This document shows, piece by piece, positions 25,996 to 34,919 of a DNA stretch of 64,000 bases (positions are counted from its first letter, which is position 1; the number at the start of each line of letters is the position of its first letter). The notes beneath the pieces were generated by a model that had not been told where the DNA came from, did no database searches, and saw only the letters and a list, made by a program, of their open reading frames with translations. The stretch lies in NCBI GenBank assembly GCA_965662265.1, contig CBFIGX010000005.1:1-64000 (forward strand), in the 5' to 3' direction. This stretch comes from CBFIGX01 sp965662265 (lineage in GTDB: Bacteria; Bacteroidota; Bacteroidia; Flavobacteriales; UBA7430). A program made the translations under genes and the position numbers.

Positions 25996-27603
25996 TTAAG
26001 ATTTATTTTTTAATGCTGATTTCACAAAGTTTACGAATAATGGATGTGGATCAGCAACAGTACTTTTATATTCAGGATGAAATTGAACGCCAACAAACCA
26101 AGGATGACTTGGTATTTCGACGATTTCAACTAATCCTGTATCAGGATTAATCCCCGTAGCTTTCATGCCAGAGGCTTCAAATTCACTAGTAAAATCACTA
26201 TTAAACTCATATCTATGGCGATGGCGTTCATGAATTATGTCAGAGCCATAAATAGCATGTGCTAGCGAGCCTTTTTTGAGTTGACAAGGACAAGAACCCA
26301 GACGCATAGTACCACCTTTGTTAGTCTGTAGCTTTTGTTCTTCCATTATATCAATAACTGGATAAGCACTATCAGGATTCATTTCTGTAGAATGAGCTCC
26401 TTCATAGTTTAATACAGAACGAGCAAATTCAATCACAGAGGCTTGCATTCCTAAACATATTCCTAAAAATGGAATGTCATTTTGTCTTGCATATTTTACA
26501 GCTAAAAGTTTTCCATCAATACCTCTATTTCCAAATCCGGGAGCTACCAGTATAGCATCCATTTTGTTTAATGTTTCTGAAACAGTGCTTTCTTTCAATA
26601 TCTCTGACTGAAACCAATGTAAATTTACTTTACATCTAGTAATAGAACTTGCATGAATAAAAGCTTCAGAAATAGATTTATAGGAATCTTTTAACTCTAC
26701 ATATTTACCAACTAAGGCAATATCTACTGATTGTAAAGGGTTTTTCAAATGAAACACAAACTCTTCCCACTTGGTAATATCTGCCTCTCCAGTATAATCA
26801 AGATTTAGCTTTTTCAAAACAACTTTATCAAGTTGTTCTTCTTTCATAAACTTGGGAACATCGTATATGGTATCTGCATCAATCGATTGAATAACAGCCT
26901 CGGTTTGAACATTACAAAATAAAGCAAGTTTTCGTCTAATGCTATCGTTAATTTCATGCTCTGTTCTACAAACTAATATGTCAGGAAAAACACCAGACTC
27001 TTGTAAAGACTTTACAGAATGTTGGGTAGGTTTAGTTTTTAGCTCACCAGCAGCAGATAAAAAAGGTACTAATGTTAGATGAACAACAACACAATCATCG
27101 GGTTTCTCCCAGCACAATTGGCGAACAGTTTCTACATAGGGAAGTGATTCTATGTCTCCTACAGTACCACCTATCTCAGTTATAATTACATCGTAATCTT
27201 GAGAATTACCTAAGATTTGCATGCGCTCTTTTATCTCATTGGTAATATGAGGGATAACCTGTACCGTCTTGCCTAAAAAATCACCTTTTCTTTCTTTTTC
27301 TATAACAGATTTGTATACACTTCCGGTAGTAACATTATTGGCTTGTGATGTATAGTGATTCAAAAACCGTTCATAGTGCCCTAAATCTAAATCCGTTTCT
27401 GCACCGTCTTCTGTAACGTAACACTCTCCATGTTCATATGGATTTAAGGTACCTGGATCAACATTAAGATAAGGATCAAATTTTTGAATTGTTACGCGAT
27501 AGCCTCTACTTTGTAGAAGTGTTGCTAAAGAGGCTGAAATTATTCCCTTTCCTAAGGAGGAAGTTACCCCACCAGTAACAAATACATATTTAGCTGAAGC
27601 CAT
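25996..27603 (-). CDS. pyrG: CTP synthase
   Basis: This cytosolic enzyme aminates UTP to CTP using ATP and glutamine. The 535 residues comprise the synthetase domain (KYVFVTGGVTSSLGKG at 4-19, KFDPYLNVDPGTLNP, EHGECYVTEDGAETDLDLGH) and a C-terminal class I glutamine amidotransferase domain with nucleophile Cys383 in GICLGMQ and the HPE triad (FHPEYKS). Length matches the family. The gene is first in an operon with yidC. A -7 element sits about 48 bases before the ATG. Confidence 0.97.
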   Translation of the reverse strand: MASAKYVFVTGGVTSSLGKGIISASLATLLQSRGYRVTIQKFDPYLNVDPGTLNPYEHGECYVTEDGAETDLDLGHYERFLNHYTSQANNVTTGSVYKSVIEKERKGDFLGKTVQVIPHITNEIKERMQILGNSQDYDVIITEIGGTVGDIESLPYVETVRQLCWEKPDDCVVVHLTLVPFLSAAGELKTKPTQHSVKSLQESGVFPDILVCRTEHEINDSIRRKLALFCNVQTEAVIQSIDADTIYDVPKFMKEEQLDKVVLKKLNLDYTGEADITKWEEFVFHLKNPLQSVDIALVGKYVELKDSYKSISEAFIHASSITRCKVNLHWFQSEILKESTVSETLNKMDAILVAPGFGNRGIDGKLLAVKYARQNDIPFLGICLGMQASVIEFARSVLNYEGAHSTEMNPDSAYPVIDIMEEQKLQTNKGGTMRLGSCPCQLKKGSLAHAIYGSDIIHERHRHRYEFNSDFTSEFEASGMKATGINPDTGLVEIVEIPSHPWFVGVQFHPEYKSTVADPHPLFVNFVKSALKNKS

Positions 27604-27650
27604 AATTCAAGACTATTTACTTTGATTATGTTGTCATTAGATCATTCCTG

Positions 27651-27658
27651 CAAAATTA
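27651..27658 (-). promoter_or_regulatory. Candidate -7 element of pyrG-yidC
   Basis: On the minus strand TAATTTTG matches TAnnTTTG, 48 bases before the pyrG ATG. The nearest upstream TTG is at a spacing of 15, shorter than ideal, so the call is moderate. Confidence 0.4.
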
Positions 27659-27697
27659 GAAATAATCAAACATCAAATGAACTATTTCTATTCTTTT

Positions 27698-29995
27698 TTA
27701 GAATTTGAAATTTAATCCTAAACTTGGCATAATAGGAAGTTGATCTACGCGCTGGTCTGTTAGTTGATCATAATAGAAAATATTTGCTCTATCATATAAA
27801 TTACTAATGCTTAATGACGCTTCTAAGATATTTGTTTTTGTAAATTCAATTTTCTTTGTTATAGAAACGTCTAACCTATGATAATTTGGCATCCTACCTT
27901 CATTATAGTCACTATATAAAATAGCAACATCATCATTTACATTGGTAATATCTGTATTAATTCCATCTGTAAAAACAATTTTCTCGTAGTAAGCTTGAGT
28001 TTTTGTAAAAGGGAATCCTGAACCAAAATTCCATCTCATATCAAGCGTCCAAGATTTATCCTCTCCAAAAATATGCGATGCTACAAAATTAACATTGTGT
28101 CGTCGATCATATAAAGGAGCATACTCTCCCAAAGCGTCTGTTCTACTTACTTTTCCCAAGGAATACACTAGCCAAAGACTGGTTTGGATATTGTTATACT
28201 TTAATAAAAAATCAACCCCTTTTGCTAAACCTGTTTCTACAACAAAATCTTTTTTCTCTTCGTCTGAGACTTGATTATTATATGAGTTGTCTTCGTAAAT
28301 CTTATTTCTATTTAAATTAATCAATTGATTAAAATCTTTAAGGTATCCTTCAACATTTAAGGTCCACTTGTCATTTAAATCATACTCTAAACCAACAATA
28401 AGGTGTTTTGCTGTTTGGAGATATGTATCACGTTCTTCATCACCAAGATATTTTGGTAGATTTGTTGTACTTGAGATATAACCTTGAAATAAATTCACAA
28501 CCTCTCGTCCTGTAGATACTGCTATCAAGTTTTGAGAAAACAAACCTGCAGAGGACTTTATTCTAAAGTCTTCAGTAAGATTATATTTAAGACCCATCCT
28601 TGGTTCTAATACAGACTCACCTAAGGATGTATAGGAATGAAAACGAAGACTTGGTTGTAATAGCAATCGTGTTCCTACGTGTTTATAGTCTACAAAACCT
28701 GCAAACTCTGTGGTATTGTCATTATGAGATATTTTGACATTAGAGCTCGTATAAAAATCAAGGGTATTTCCAAATCCTAGTACTTCCACACCGTACTTAA
28801 CCTCAGACTCACCTTCAAGGAAATATGTAAAATCAATTCCAGTATTAAAGCCTCCAATAGAGCTGTTTTTTGGTTTCTCATTGGCACTTATTTGCTCAGT
28901 ATTATAATTAGAGTAAGCAAAATTTCCTTCTATCAAAACTCCAGAACCAGCAGGTAATAATATAAAACTAGAGCCAAAACCATAAGAATTCCAGTTAAAG
29001 TTTGTGATGGAAGAATAATCTACTTGATCAGAAAAATTAAAACCAAACAGGCTAAACTTACTTCCACTTTTTCCCATAAAAGATGCTTTACCATAAACAT
29101 CTAAAAAGCTGTAGGGCAAACCTTGATCTCCAGTATATTCGTAAATATTCGTAGATGTATAATCTATGTATGAGTTTTTTGCTGAAATAATAAATGAAGA
29201 ACTAGCCCCTTTTTCGTTTGGTTTTGAAAGAGGCCCTTCAAGCAAAATTTTAGATCCAAACGTATTGGCAGATACTTTCCCGGATAATCGTTTTCTATTT
29301 CCATCTCTTGTTTTAACATCTACAATTGATGAAATACGACCACCGTATTCTGCTCCAAAACCACCGGTATAAACATCAGCAGTTTTTATTACATCTGTAT
29401 CAAAGACAGAAAATAAACCTATTGAGTGAAATGCATTATACAATATCATACCGTCAAGTAATACAGCATTGTGAATAGGTGCACCACCTCTTATATATAA
29501 TTGACCTCCTTGATCTCCAGTAAACACAACACCAGGTAAAACTTGTAAATACTGAGCTAAATCTGGCTCCCCCCCAATTGAAGGAAGCTTTTTTAAAGAT
29601 TTAGCAGTTAGTTTAACAACAGACGTATTTACACTAGTCTTTGCCTCTTGACGTTCAGCAGATAATTGAATCGTATTTAGTTCAATGCTAGATTCGTTTA
29701 GGTAAAATGTTTTGTTCTGTATTTTGTTAGATTCAATTGTAACCGATATGGATTGTTGATCGTAACCAATATAACTAACAGTAACTGTATAAGTGCCTAC
29801 TGGAACTTTTGATAGGTTATAAAATCCATTCGCATCAGTTACACCTCCTATGTTAGTACCTTCTAATAATATATTTGAAAACATTGCAGGTTCCCCCGAA
29901 CTCGCTTCATACACAAAACCTCTAAGAGTACCAGTCTGTGCAAATAACTGGATAGTAACAAATAATGAAATGAAAATTAATTGAACTTTATTCAT
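27698..29995 (-). CDS. TonB-dependent receptor with carboxypeptidase-like N-domain
   Basis: The ATG at 29995 begins a clear signal peptide (MNKVQLIFISLFVTIQLFAQ); the longer open frame starting at 30058 adds 21 residues without support. The 765-residue receptor has a carboxypeptidase-like domain (about 22-105, with GGVTDANGFYNLS), a plug (LQVLPGVVFTGDQGGQLYIR, LLDGMILYNAFHSIGLFSVF, GGFGAEYGGRISSIVDVKTR) and a barrel ending LGLNFKF. The substrate is unknown. It resembles the receptor at 14128 throughout the plug but has no DUF4249 neighbour. The small Cys-containing gene lies upstream on the same strand but is separated from it by its own terminator. Confidence 0.9.
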   Translation of the reverse strand: MNKVQLIFISLFVTIQLFAQTGTLRGFVYEASSGEPAMFSNILLEGTNIGGVTDANGFYNLSKVPVGTYTVTVSYIGYDQQSISVTIESNKIQNKTFYLNESSIELNTIQLSAERQEAKTSVNTSVVKLTAKSLKKLPSIGGEPDLAQYLQVLPGVVFTGDQGGQLYIRGGAPIHNAVLLDGMILYNAFHSIGLFSVFDTDVIKTADVYTGGFGAEYGGRISSIVDVKTRDGNRKRLSGKVSANTFGSKILLEGPLSKPNEKGASSSFIISAKNSYIDYTSTNIYEYTGDQGLPYSFLDVYGKASFMGKSGSKFSLFGFNFSDQVDYSSITNFNWNSYGFGSSFILLPAGSGVLIEGNFAYSNYNTEQISANEKPKNSSIGGFNTGIDFTYFLEGESEVKYGVEVLGFGNTLDFYTSSNVKISHNDNTTEFAGFVDYKHVGTRLLLQPSLRFHSYTSLGESVLEPRMGLKYNLTEDFRIKSSAGLFSQNLIAVSTGREVVNLFQGYISSTTNLPKYLGDEERDTYLQTAKHLIVGLEYDLNDKWTLNVEGYLKDFNQLINLNRNKIYEDNSYNNQVSDEEKKDFVVETGLAKGVDFLLKYNNIQTSLWLVYSLGKVSRTDALGEYAPLYDRRHNVNFVASHIFGEDKSWTLDMRWNFGSGFPFTKTQAYYEKIVFTDGINTDITNVNDDVAILYSDYNEGRMPNYHRLDVSITKKIEFTKTNILEASLSISNLYDRANIFYYDQLTDQRVDQLPIMPSLGLNFKF

Positions 29996-30082
29996 AGTAT
30001 GTTTTTTTGCTGTGCGAAGATAATTATTCCACTTAATAATAGTAGAATTTGTAAGCAAGTATTATTCCATATAAAATTTGAT

Positions 30083-30110
30083 AAAAAAAAAGAGCTCTAT
30101 TGAGCTCCTT
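30083..30110 (-). terminator. Intrinsic terminator after the small Cys protein gene
   Basis: On the minus strand a hairpin GAGCTC-AATA-GAGCTC (30092-30107) is followed by nine T (A-run 30083-30091 on the plus strand). It lies about 20 bases past the small-gene stop, supporting that this short frame is a real transcribed unit. Confidence 0.78.
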
Positions 30111-30128
30111 ATAACCTATTTAGTTTTT

Positions 30129-30281
30129 TCAACTTCCACATGCTTCACATTCTGGATCATCAATAGAACATGCCTCTGGTTGATCCTTTTCTTCTAAATC
30201 TGTTAGCCAAGAAGAAAATGAATCTTCTTGTGTATTTTGCATTTCTTTTCTCACCTCTTCATGGTCTTTGTTGTCAATCAT
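30129..30281 (-). CDS. Small acidic protein with C-terminal cysteine cluster
   Basis: This 50-residue frame begins MIDNKDHEEVRKEMQ and ends PEACSIDDPECEACGS. It is strongly acidic, has a single Trp, and has three cysteines within the last 13 residues (Cys38, Cys45, Cys48), including a CEAC pair that could bind metal or form a disulphide. No signal peptide or membrane segment is visible, so it is probably cytosolic. The frame is backed by an intrinsic terminator right after the stop and lies alone between two larger genes. I recall similar short Cys-tailed proteins in flavobacteria but cannot name a family. Function is unknown. Confidence 0.72.
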   Translation of the reverse strand: MIDNKDHEEVRKEMQNTQEDSFSSWLTDLEEKDQPEACSIDDPECEACGS

Positions 30282-30494
30282 AATATTTTGTATTGTAGGT
30301 TAATTTGATAATCACTAAATTATTCATTTATTTATTTAAAAATAAACACACAGCGTATTATTATCAACAGAAGGATCTTTAATATATTAAAGAGGTTAAG
30401 CTAGTTATTAACGATATAGTAATTTAAATAAGTAAAGGTGAAAAGTCAATTAAGCATAAAAATAAATTAAAGGAGATTTAAGCTGGTTTAATTT

Positions 30495-30502
30495 TATATT
30501 TG
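30495..30502 (+). promoter_or_regulatory. Candidate -7 element of holA
   Basis: TATATTTG matches TAnnTTTG and lies 17 bases before the holA ATG. No ideally spaced TTG is present. It would start the holA run of genes. Confidence 0.42.
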
Positions 30503-30519
30503 TCTAAGGGTATGATATT

Positions 30520-31518
30520 ATGACACACAACCAAATTCTTTTTGATTTAGAAGCTAAAAGGTATGCTTCAACCTACTTTTTAGCAGGAGAAGAAACTTAT
30601 TATATTGATTTGATAAGTGATTACATAGAGAGTAATGTCTTAAAAGAAGAAGAGAAAGGGTTTAACCAATCTGTTTATTATGGTCGAGATATTGATGTAT
30701 CTGATGTTATAGCGTCTGCAAAGCAATATCCAATGATGGCTGAACATACAGTTATTATTATTAAAGAAGCGCAAGACCTGAAAAAAATTGAGGAACTAAA
30801 TAGTTATATCCAAAAACCACTAGAAAGTACGGTTTTAGTAGTGTGCTATAGAGGAAAGCGGTTAGACAAACGAAAAGCTCTTTATAAAAACATTAACAAA
30901 CATGGTTTATACTTTGAAAGTAATAAACTTTACGATAACAAAATCCCTAACTGGATAAGTGAATATTTAATAACAAAACATCGGTCTATAAACTCTAAAT
31001 CTGCAATACTTTTAGGAGAATTTATTGGAAATGATTTATCCAAAATTTCTGGTGAATTAAATAAGCTTTGTCTTTTAACTCAAAAGGGTTCTGAAATTAC
31101 CGAGCAACTTATTGAAGACAACATAGGAATTAGTAAAGATTATAATAATTTTGAGCTACAACATGCTATAATTCATAAAAATGTGCTTAAAGCGAACCGA
31201 ATTATTAAGTATTTTGAAGCGAATTCAAAAAAAAATCCTATTGTAGTAACTTTAACTGTTTTGTACAATTGTTTTAGTAAAATTCTAATTTATCATAGCT
31301 TAAAAGACAAAAACCCTCAAGTTGTAGCCAGAAATTTAGGCATTAACCCATATTTTGTCAAAGATTATCAACAAGGAGCTGCAAACTATAGTCTTAAAAA
31401 ATCTGTATATGCTTTAGATCTTCTCAGATCAACAGATGTTAAAGCAAAAGGATATAACAATCCTTCCACGTCGCACTCTGACTTATTAAAGGAACTCATA
31501 TACAATCTGATTCATTAG
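30520..31518 (+). CDS. holA: DNA polymerase III delta subunit
   Basis: This 332-residue protein is the clamp-loader delta subunit, which opens the beta sliding clamp during replication. The N-terminal AAA+-like domain lacks a Walker A motif as expected. Family features are YFLAGEETYYIDLISDYIE, the middle VLVVCYRGKRLDKRK, LGEFIGNDLSKISGELNKL in the helical lid, and the C-terminal collar domain with RNLGINPYFVKDYQQGA and DLLRSTDVKAKG. The length is normal. It is followed after 10 bases by an HsdR-N-like gene, an adjacency I have seen repeatedly in Bacteroidota. Confidence 0.9.
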   Translation: MTHNQILFDLEAKRYASTYFLAGEETYYIDLISDYIESNVLKEEEKGFNQSVYYGRDIDVSDVIASAKQYPMMAEHTVIIIKEAQDLKKIEELNSYIQKPLESTVLVVCYRGKRLDKRKALYKNINKHGLYFESNKLYDNKIPNWISEYLITKHRSINSKSAILLGEFIGNDLSKISGELNKLCLLTQKGSEITEQLIEDNIGISKDYNNFELQHAIIHKNVLKANRIIKYFEANSKKNPIVVTLTVLYNCFSKILIYHSLKDKNPQVVARNLGINPYFVKDYQQGAANYSLKKSVYALDLLRSTDVKAKGYNNPSTSHSDLLKELIYNLIH

Positions 31519-31528
31519 ATATTTAGAG

Positions 31529-31975
31529 ATGATTAGGCTAAACCTACCCACGTATGTATTTAAGTACAAAAAAGAGAATTCGAAAACATATATTTTTGAC
31601 ACTATTAGAAAAAAATACATCATTTTAACTCCTGAAGAATGGGTGCGTCAAAACATAGTCAGATTTCTTACAAAAGACAGAAATTATCCTGCTTCGCTAT
31701 TTGCTATAGAAATGGGTATTGATGTGTTGCAAACAAAAAAAAGATGCGATGTTATAGTTTATGACAATAAAGGTTTACCCCAACTAGTTGTTGAATGTAA
31801 ATCGCCGAAAATTAAAATAAATCAAGCCGCTTTTGACCAAATTGCGAGGTATAACATGACGTTAAAAACAAAGCTGTTAATTGTAACAAATGGTCTTGAA
31901 CACTATACCTGTACAATGGATCATGATAATAAGCGCTATAAATTTTTAAAAGACATTCCTTTTTACAGTCAATAA
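31529..31975 (+). CDS. HsdR N-terminal-like PD-(D/E)xK protein
   Basis: This 148-residue protein matches the N-terminal nuclease domain of type I restriction HsdR subunits but stands alone. The putative active site is Asp74 in KRCDVIVYD with Glu89 and Lys91 in VVECKSP, the D-ExK arrangement of PD-(D/E)xK nucleases. The helicase and methylase parts are absent, and no hsdM or hsdS is nearby. It sits between holA and a helical protein in a tight run, suggesting a housekeeping DNA-related role rather than restriction (inference). Its start is the ATG 10 bases after holA. Confidence 0.78.
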   Translation: MIRLNLPTYVFKYKKENSKTYIFDTIRKKYIILTPEEWVRQNIVRFLTKDRNYPASLFAIEMGIDVLQTKKRCDVIVYDNKGLPQLVVECKSPKIKINQAAFDQIARYNMTLKTKLLIVTNGLEHYTCTMDHDNKRYKFLKDIPFYSQ

Positions 31976-32506
31976 ATGAATATTAATGACACAATTAAAG
32001 ATGAGTTAAAACCTACTGCTGGTAGTCAAAATGCTTTGCTTATTTCTAAAATGAAGGCAGATCAAGATTACTTTGAACAGGTTTTTAAAATTGCCTTGAG
32101 TACAGAATATCCATATGCATGGAGAGCATCATGGTGTATTCAAAAGATGCTTCCTATGTACCTTTCCTTTTTAAACAAAAATGTGAATTTAATTTTAAAA
32201 TCATTTCCTCATTTCTCTCACCACGGCCAGCAAGGTTGTATGATAAAAGTCTTAAATAATTTGGACTACAACATAGAAAAATCTGGACTGTTAATCGATA
32301 ATTGTATTCAATTTTTAAAAAATGAAAGTATTCCAGACTATGTAAAATATTATAGTATGGAACTCTTAGTAAACACGGCAAGAAAGATGCCTGAATTTAA
32401 AGATGAGTTTTGCTTTTTTATTGAAGAAGCTATTCCTAAAGGAAGAACATACATGATAAAAGTGAAAGCGTTAAAATTATTAGATGAGCTAAGATCTTTA
32501 CAATAA
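31976..32506 (+). CDS. Helical protein of unknown function
   Basis: The 176-residue protein starts on the base after the previous stop codon. It is nearly all helix, with repeated amphipathic pairs (YAWRASWCIQKMLPMYLSFL, GCMIKVLNNLDYN, KYYSMELLVNTARKMPEF) that look like HEAT-type repeats. No catalytic motif, signal peptide or membrane segment is seen. It probably forms a cytosolic scaffold and may be translationally coupled to the nuclease-like gene. I cannot assign a family with certainty. Confidence 0.65.
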   Translation: MNINDTIKDELKPTAGSQNALLISKMKADQDYFEQVFKIALSTEYPYAWRASWCIQKMLPMYLSFLNKNVNLILKSFPHFSHHGQQGCMIKVLNNLDYNIEKSGLLIDNCIQFLKNESIPDYVKYYSMELLVNTARKMPEFKDEFCFFIEEAIPKGRTYMIKVKALKLLDELRSLQ

Positions 32507-32565
32507 AGTCTAACTTACTCACAATATTAGTAGACTTAAATAAAATTTCTCATATTTATTCTATA

Positions 32566-34077
32566 ATGAATATACCCATAAACATAAAACTTAGACACTT
32601 ATTTTATTGCATATATATGTACTTCTCTAGTAGTATAGCTCAAACGGATTTGAGTGGATGGGTCTATGATAAAAAGTCAAATGAGAGCTTGGCATATGTA
32701 AATATTCAATTTGTTAACAGTAATTATGGCACATTAACTAATGAGTTCGGTCATTTTACGATAAGCAACAATTCGTTTAATGAAAAGGATAGTATCTTAA
32801 TTCAACATATTGGTTACCAAACACAAAAACTAAGTGTTAACGACTTATATAAAAATAACAAAGTATATCTCGAAGAAGATATTTTTCAACTTACGGAAAT
32901 CGTTTTATTAGCTTCTAGCCCTAACATAAATAGTATAATAGACTCTGTCCTCAAATATAAAAGCAATAACTATAATGAGCTTCAAATAAATGCTTTAGCT
33001 TTTACTAGAGATAGATACATAAATAATATTGAAAAAATTGAACTAGAGAAAAAGAAGACTAATATTGATGTTATCGATACGGATTTAATGAATAATTTTA
33101 GAGATAAGCTTCCAAGAGAGTCTTATTTTTACCGTGATTTTTTAGGACGAATTTACATCAATCAACTGGAAGGAAACAGCGATACATCATTGAAAATAAA
33201 CGCTATTAAGACGGTAGAACTTAACACTAAAGAGATAGATGAACTTAAATATTTCAATTCTGTTTTTGATAGTCTATTTAGCAACACAAACCAAGATGAA
33301 TATTGGAAGGTCAAATCGGGAATAATTGGTCGAAATATAGATTATAGTTATGGAAATGAAGTAGATAGTTTGCCAGACTCAACGATATCAGCACAAACAA
33401 ATTTAAAATATTTTAAGTCCAATTTAAAAAACAAATTTGAAGTTACAGATATTGGCAATACCACATACTGGGAATTCATTCATAAATCAAAAAATTATGA
33501 TTACACTTATATCGGGACTGTCTTTATAGAGGGCGAAGAAGTATGTGTTATCGATTTTAGTCCTAGAAAAAAAGGTGTTTATGAAGGTCGATTCTTTGTA
33601 AATTTAAATGATTATGCAATCATTAAAAGCGACTTTAAATACGCAAAAGAACGTTTTGGACGTAATTTAAGTCTTATGGGGCTGGGATATAAAGAGCGTG
33701 ATTTTTCACTATCTATAGCCTTCGAAAAAAAGCATATAAATTATGAAGTTAAATATTTCTCATACTCTCAAACTAGAGATGTGAGTTTTAATAGAGCTAT
33801 TTCTCTTCAAAAGCGAAAGGAACGTTTTTTATTTGATAAAAAAATTCATGAATTAAAAGTAGACTTAAATTTGATTATAAGTTCTTCAAATACATTTGAA
33901 TACTTAACAATAGACAGTAAACCATTGTCTACGAAAGAATTTAATTTGTATGTAGAAGAAAAAATATTAGATGTCATTTATGTAGATCAATTTGATAACA
34001 GTCTATGGGAAGGCTATCCAATAATACAGCCTACTGAAAAAATGAAACAATATAAATCTAAGCCTAAACTGTTTTAA
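32566..34077 (+). CDS. Secreted protein with carboxypeptidase-like regulatory domain
   Basis: This 503-residue protein has an N-terminal signal (cleavage near SSIAQ) and a carboxypeptidase D regulatory-like domain (about 27-110: LSGWVYDKKSNESLAYVNIQ, TNEFGHFTIS, HIGYQTQKL). The remainder has no plug or barrel signatures and contains long beta-rich segments (TYIGTVFIEGEEVCVIDFSP, EGRFFVNLNDYAIIKSDFKY) as in the broad group of Bacteroidota envelope proteins that carry this domain without a receptor. It may be periplasmic or outer-membrane associated. Its function is unknown. Confidence 0.75.
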   Translation: MNIPINIKLRHLFYCIYMYFSSSIAQTDLSGWVYDKKSNESLAYVNIQFVNSNYGTLTNEFGHFTISNNSFNEKDSILIQHIGYQTQKLSVNDLYKNNKVYLEEDIFQLTEIVLLASSPNINSIIDSVLKYKSNNYNELQINALAFTRDRYINNIEKIELEKKKTNIDVIDTDLMNNFRDKLPRESYFYRDFLGRIYINQLEGNSDTSLKINAIKTVELNTKEIDELKYFNSVFDSLFSNTNQDEYWKVKSGIIGRNIDYSYGNEVDSLPDSTISAQTNLKYFKSNLKNKFEVTDIGNTTYWEFIHKSKNYDYTYIGTVFIEGEEVCVIDFSPRKKGVYEGRFFVNLNDYAIIKSDFKYAKERFGRNLSLMGLGYKERDFSLSIAFEKKHINYEVKYFSYSQTRDVSFNRAISLQKRKERFLFDKKIHELKVDLNLIISSSNTFEYLTIDSKPLSTKEFNLYVEEKILDVIYVDQFDNSLWEGYPIIQPTEKMKQYKSKPKLF

Positions 34078-34137
34078 ATTTTACACATTATTTTATTGAG
34101 TATATTTACAAAATAATTTTTGGTTTATTCGACATTT

Positions 34138-34917
34138 ATGCTTCACTACAGCAGCTACATAAAGGAAGAAGAAACACCTTGGATAACGTTTATCCATGGT
34201 GCAGGTGGCAGTAGTTCTATATGGTATAAGCAGCTTAAAGAGTTCAAAGAACATTACAATGTATTACTCATTGATCTTAGAGGACATGGTAGATCAAAAA
34301 GTTCTATTTATACTCAGTTACATTCTTATACTTTTTCAACAATTAGTGATGAAATTCTTGAAGTGTTAAATCATCTAAAAATTACTAGCTCTCACTTTGT
34401 TGGTATATCCCTAGGTACAATTATCATTAGAGAAATTGCTGAACGGCACCCTAATAGGTGCATATCGATGATAATGGGAGGGGCAGTTATGAAACTTAAT
34501 ATACGAGGTCAAATACTTATGCGAACAGGAGCCCTCTTAAAATCTGTAATTCCCTACCTTCTACTCTATCGCTTTTTTGCCTTTATCATTATGCCAAAAA
34601 GAAAACACAGAGAATCTAGAAATTTATTTATCAAAGAGGCAAGAAAGCTTTATCAAAAAGAGTTTAAAAGGTGGTTTAGCTTGGTATCAGAAGTTAATCC
34701 ACTACTTTCTATTTTCAGAATTAAAGACTCCGGAATTCCCACATTGTATGTGATGGGTGAAGAGGATCATATGTTCTTACCTTCTATTTCAAAATTAGTT
34801 AAAGACCACGACTCATCGGAATTAGTAATTATTCCAAACTGCGGTCATGTAGTGAATATAGAAAAACCTAAAATTTTCAATTCTAAGGTATTGAAATTTA
34901 TTAAGGTTAATTCCTAA
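34138..34917 (+). CDS. Alpha/beta hydrolase
   Basis: The ATG at 34138 gives 259 residues; a TTG six codons upstream opens the frame but is not needed. The fold is shown by FIHGAGGSSSIW (oxyanion loop), LLIDLRGHGRS, the nucleophile elbow GISLG, the acid region YVMGEEDHMF and the terminal His in NCGHVVNIEKP, giving a complete Ser-Asp-His triad. The substrate is unknown; it could be an esterase or lactonase. The gene converges with the LysM gene, two bases between the stops. Confidence 0.85.
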   Translation: MLHYSSYIKEEETPWITFIHGAGGSSSIWYKQLKEFKEHYNVLLIDLRGHGRSKSSIYTQLHSYTFSTISDEILEVLNHLKITSSHFVGISLGTIIIREIAERHPNRCISMIMGGAVMKLNIRGQILMRTGALLKSVIPYLLLYRFFAFIIMPKRKHRESRNLFIKEARKLYQKEFKRWFSLVSEVNPLLSIFRIKDSGIPTLYVMGEEDHMFLPSISKLVKDHDSSELVIIPNCGHVVNIEKPKIFNSKVLKFIKVNS

Positions 34918-34919
34918 GA

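Noticed and set aside
31529..31975. Restriction-modification system
   Set aside because: Only an HsdR N-domain-like protein is present; no methylase, specificity subunit or helicase domain lies in the neighbourhood.
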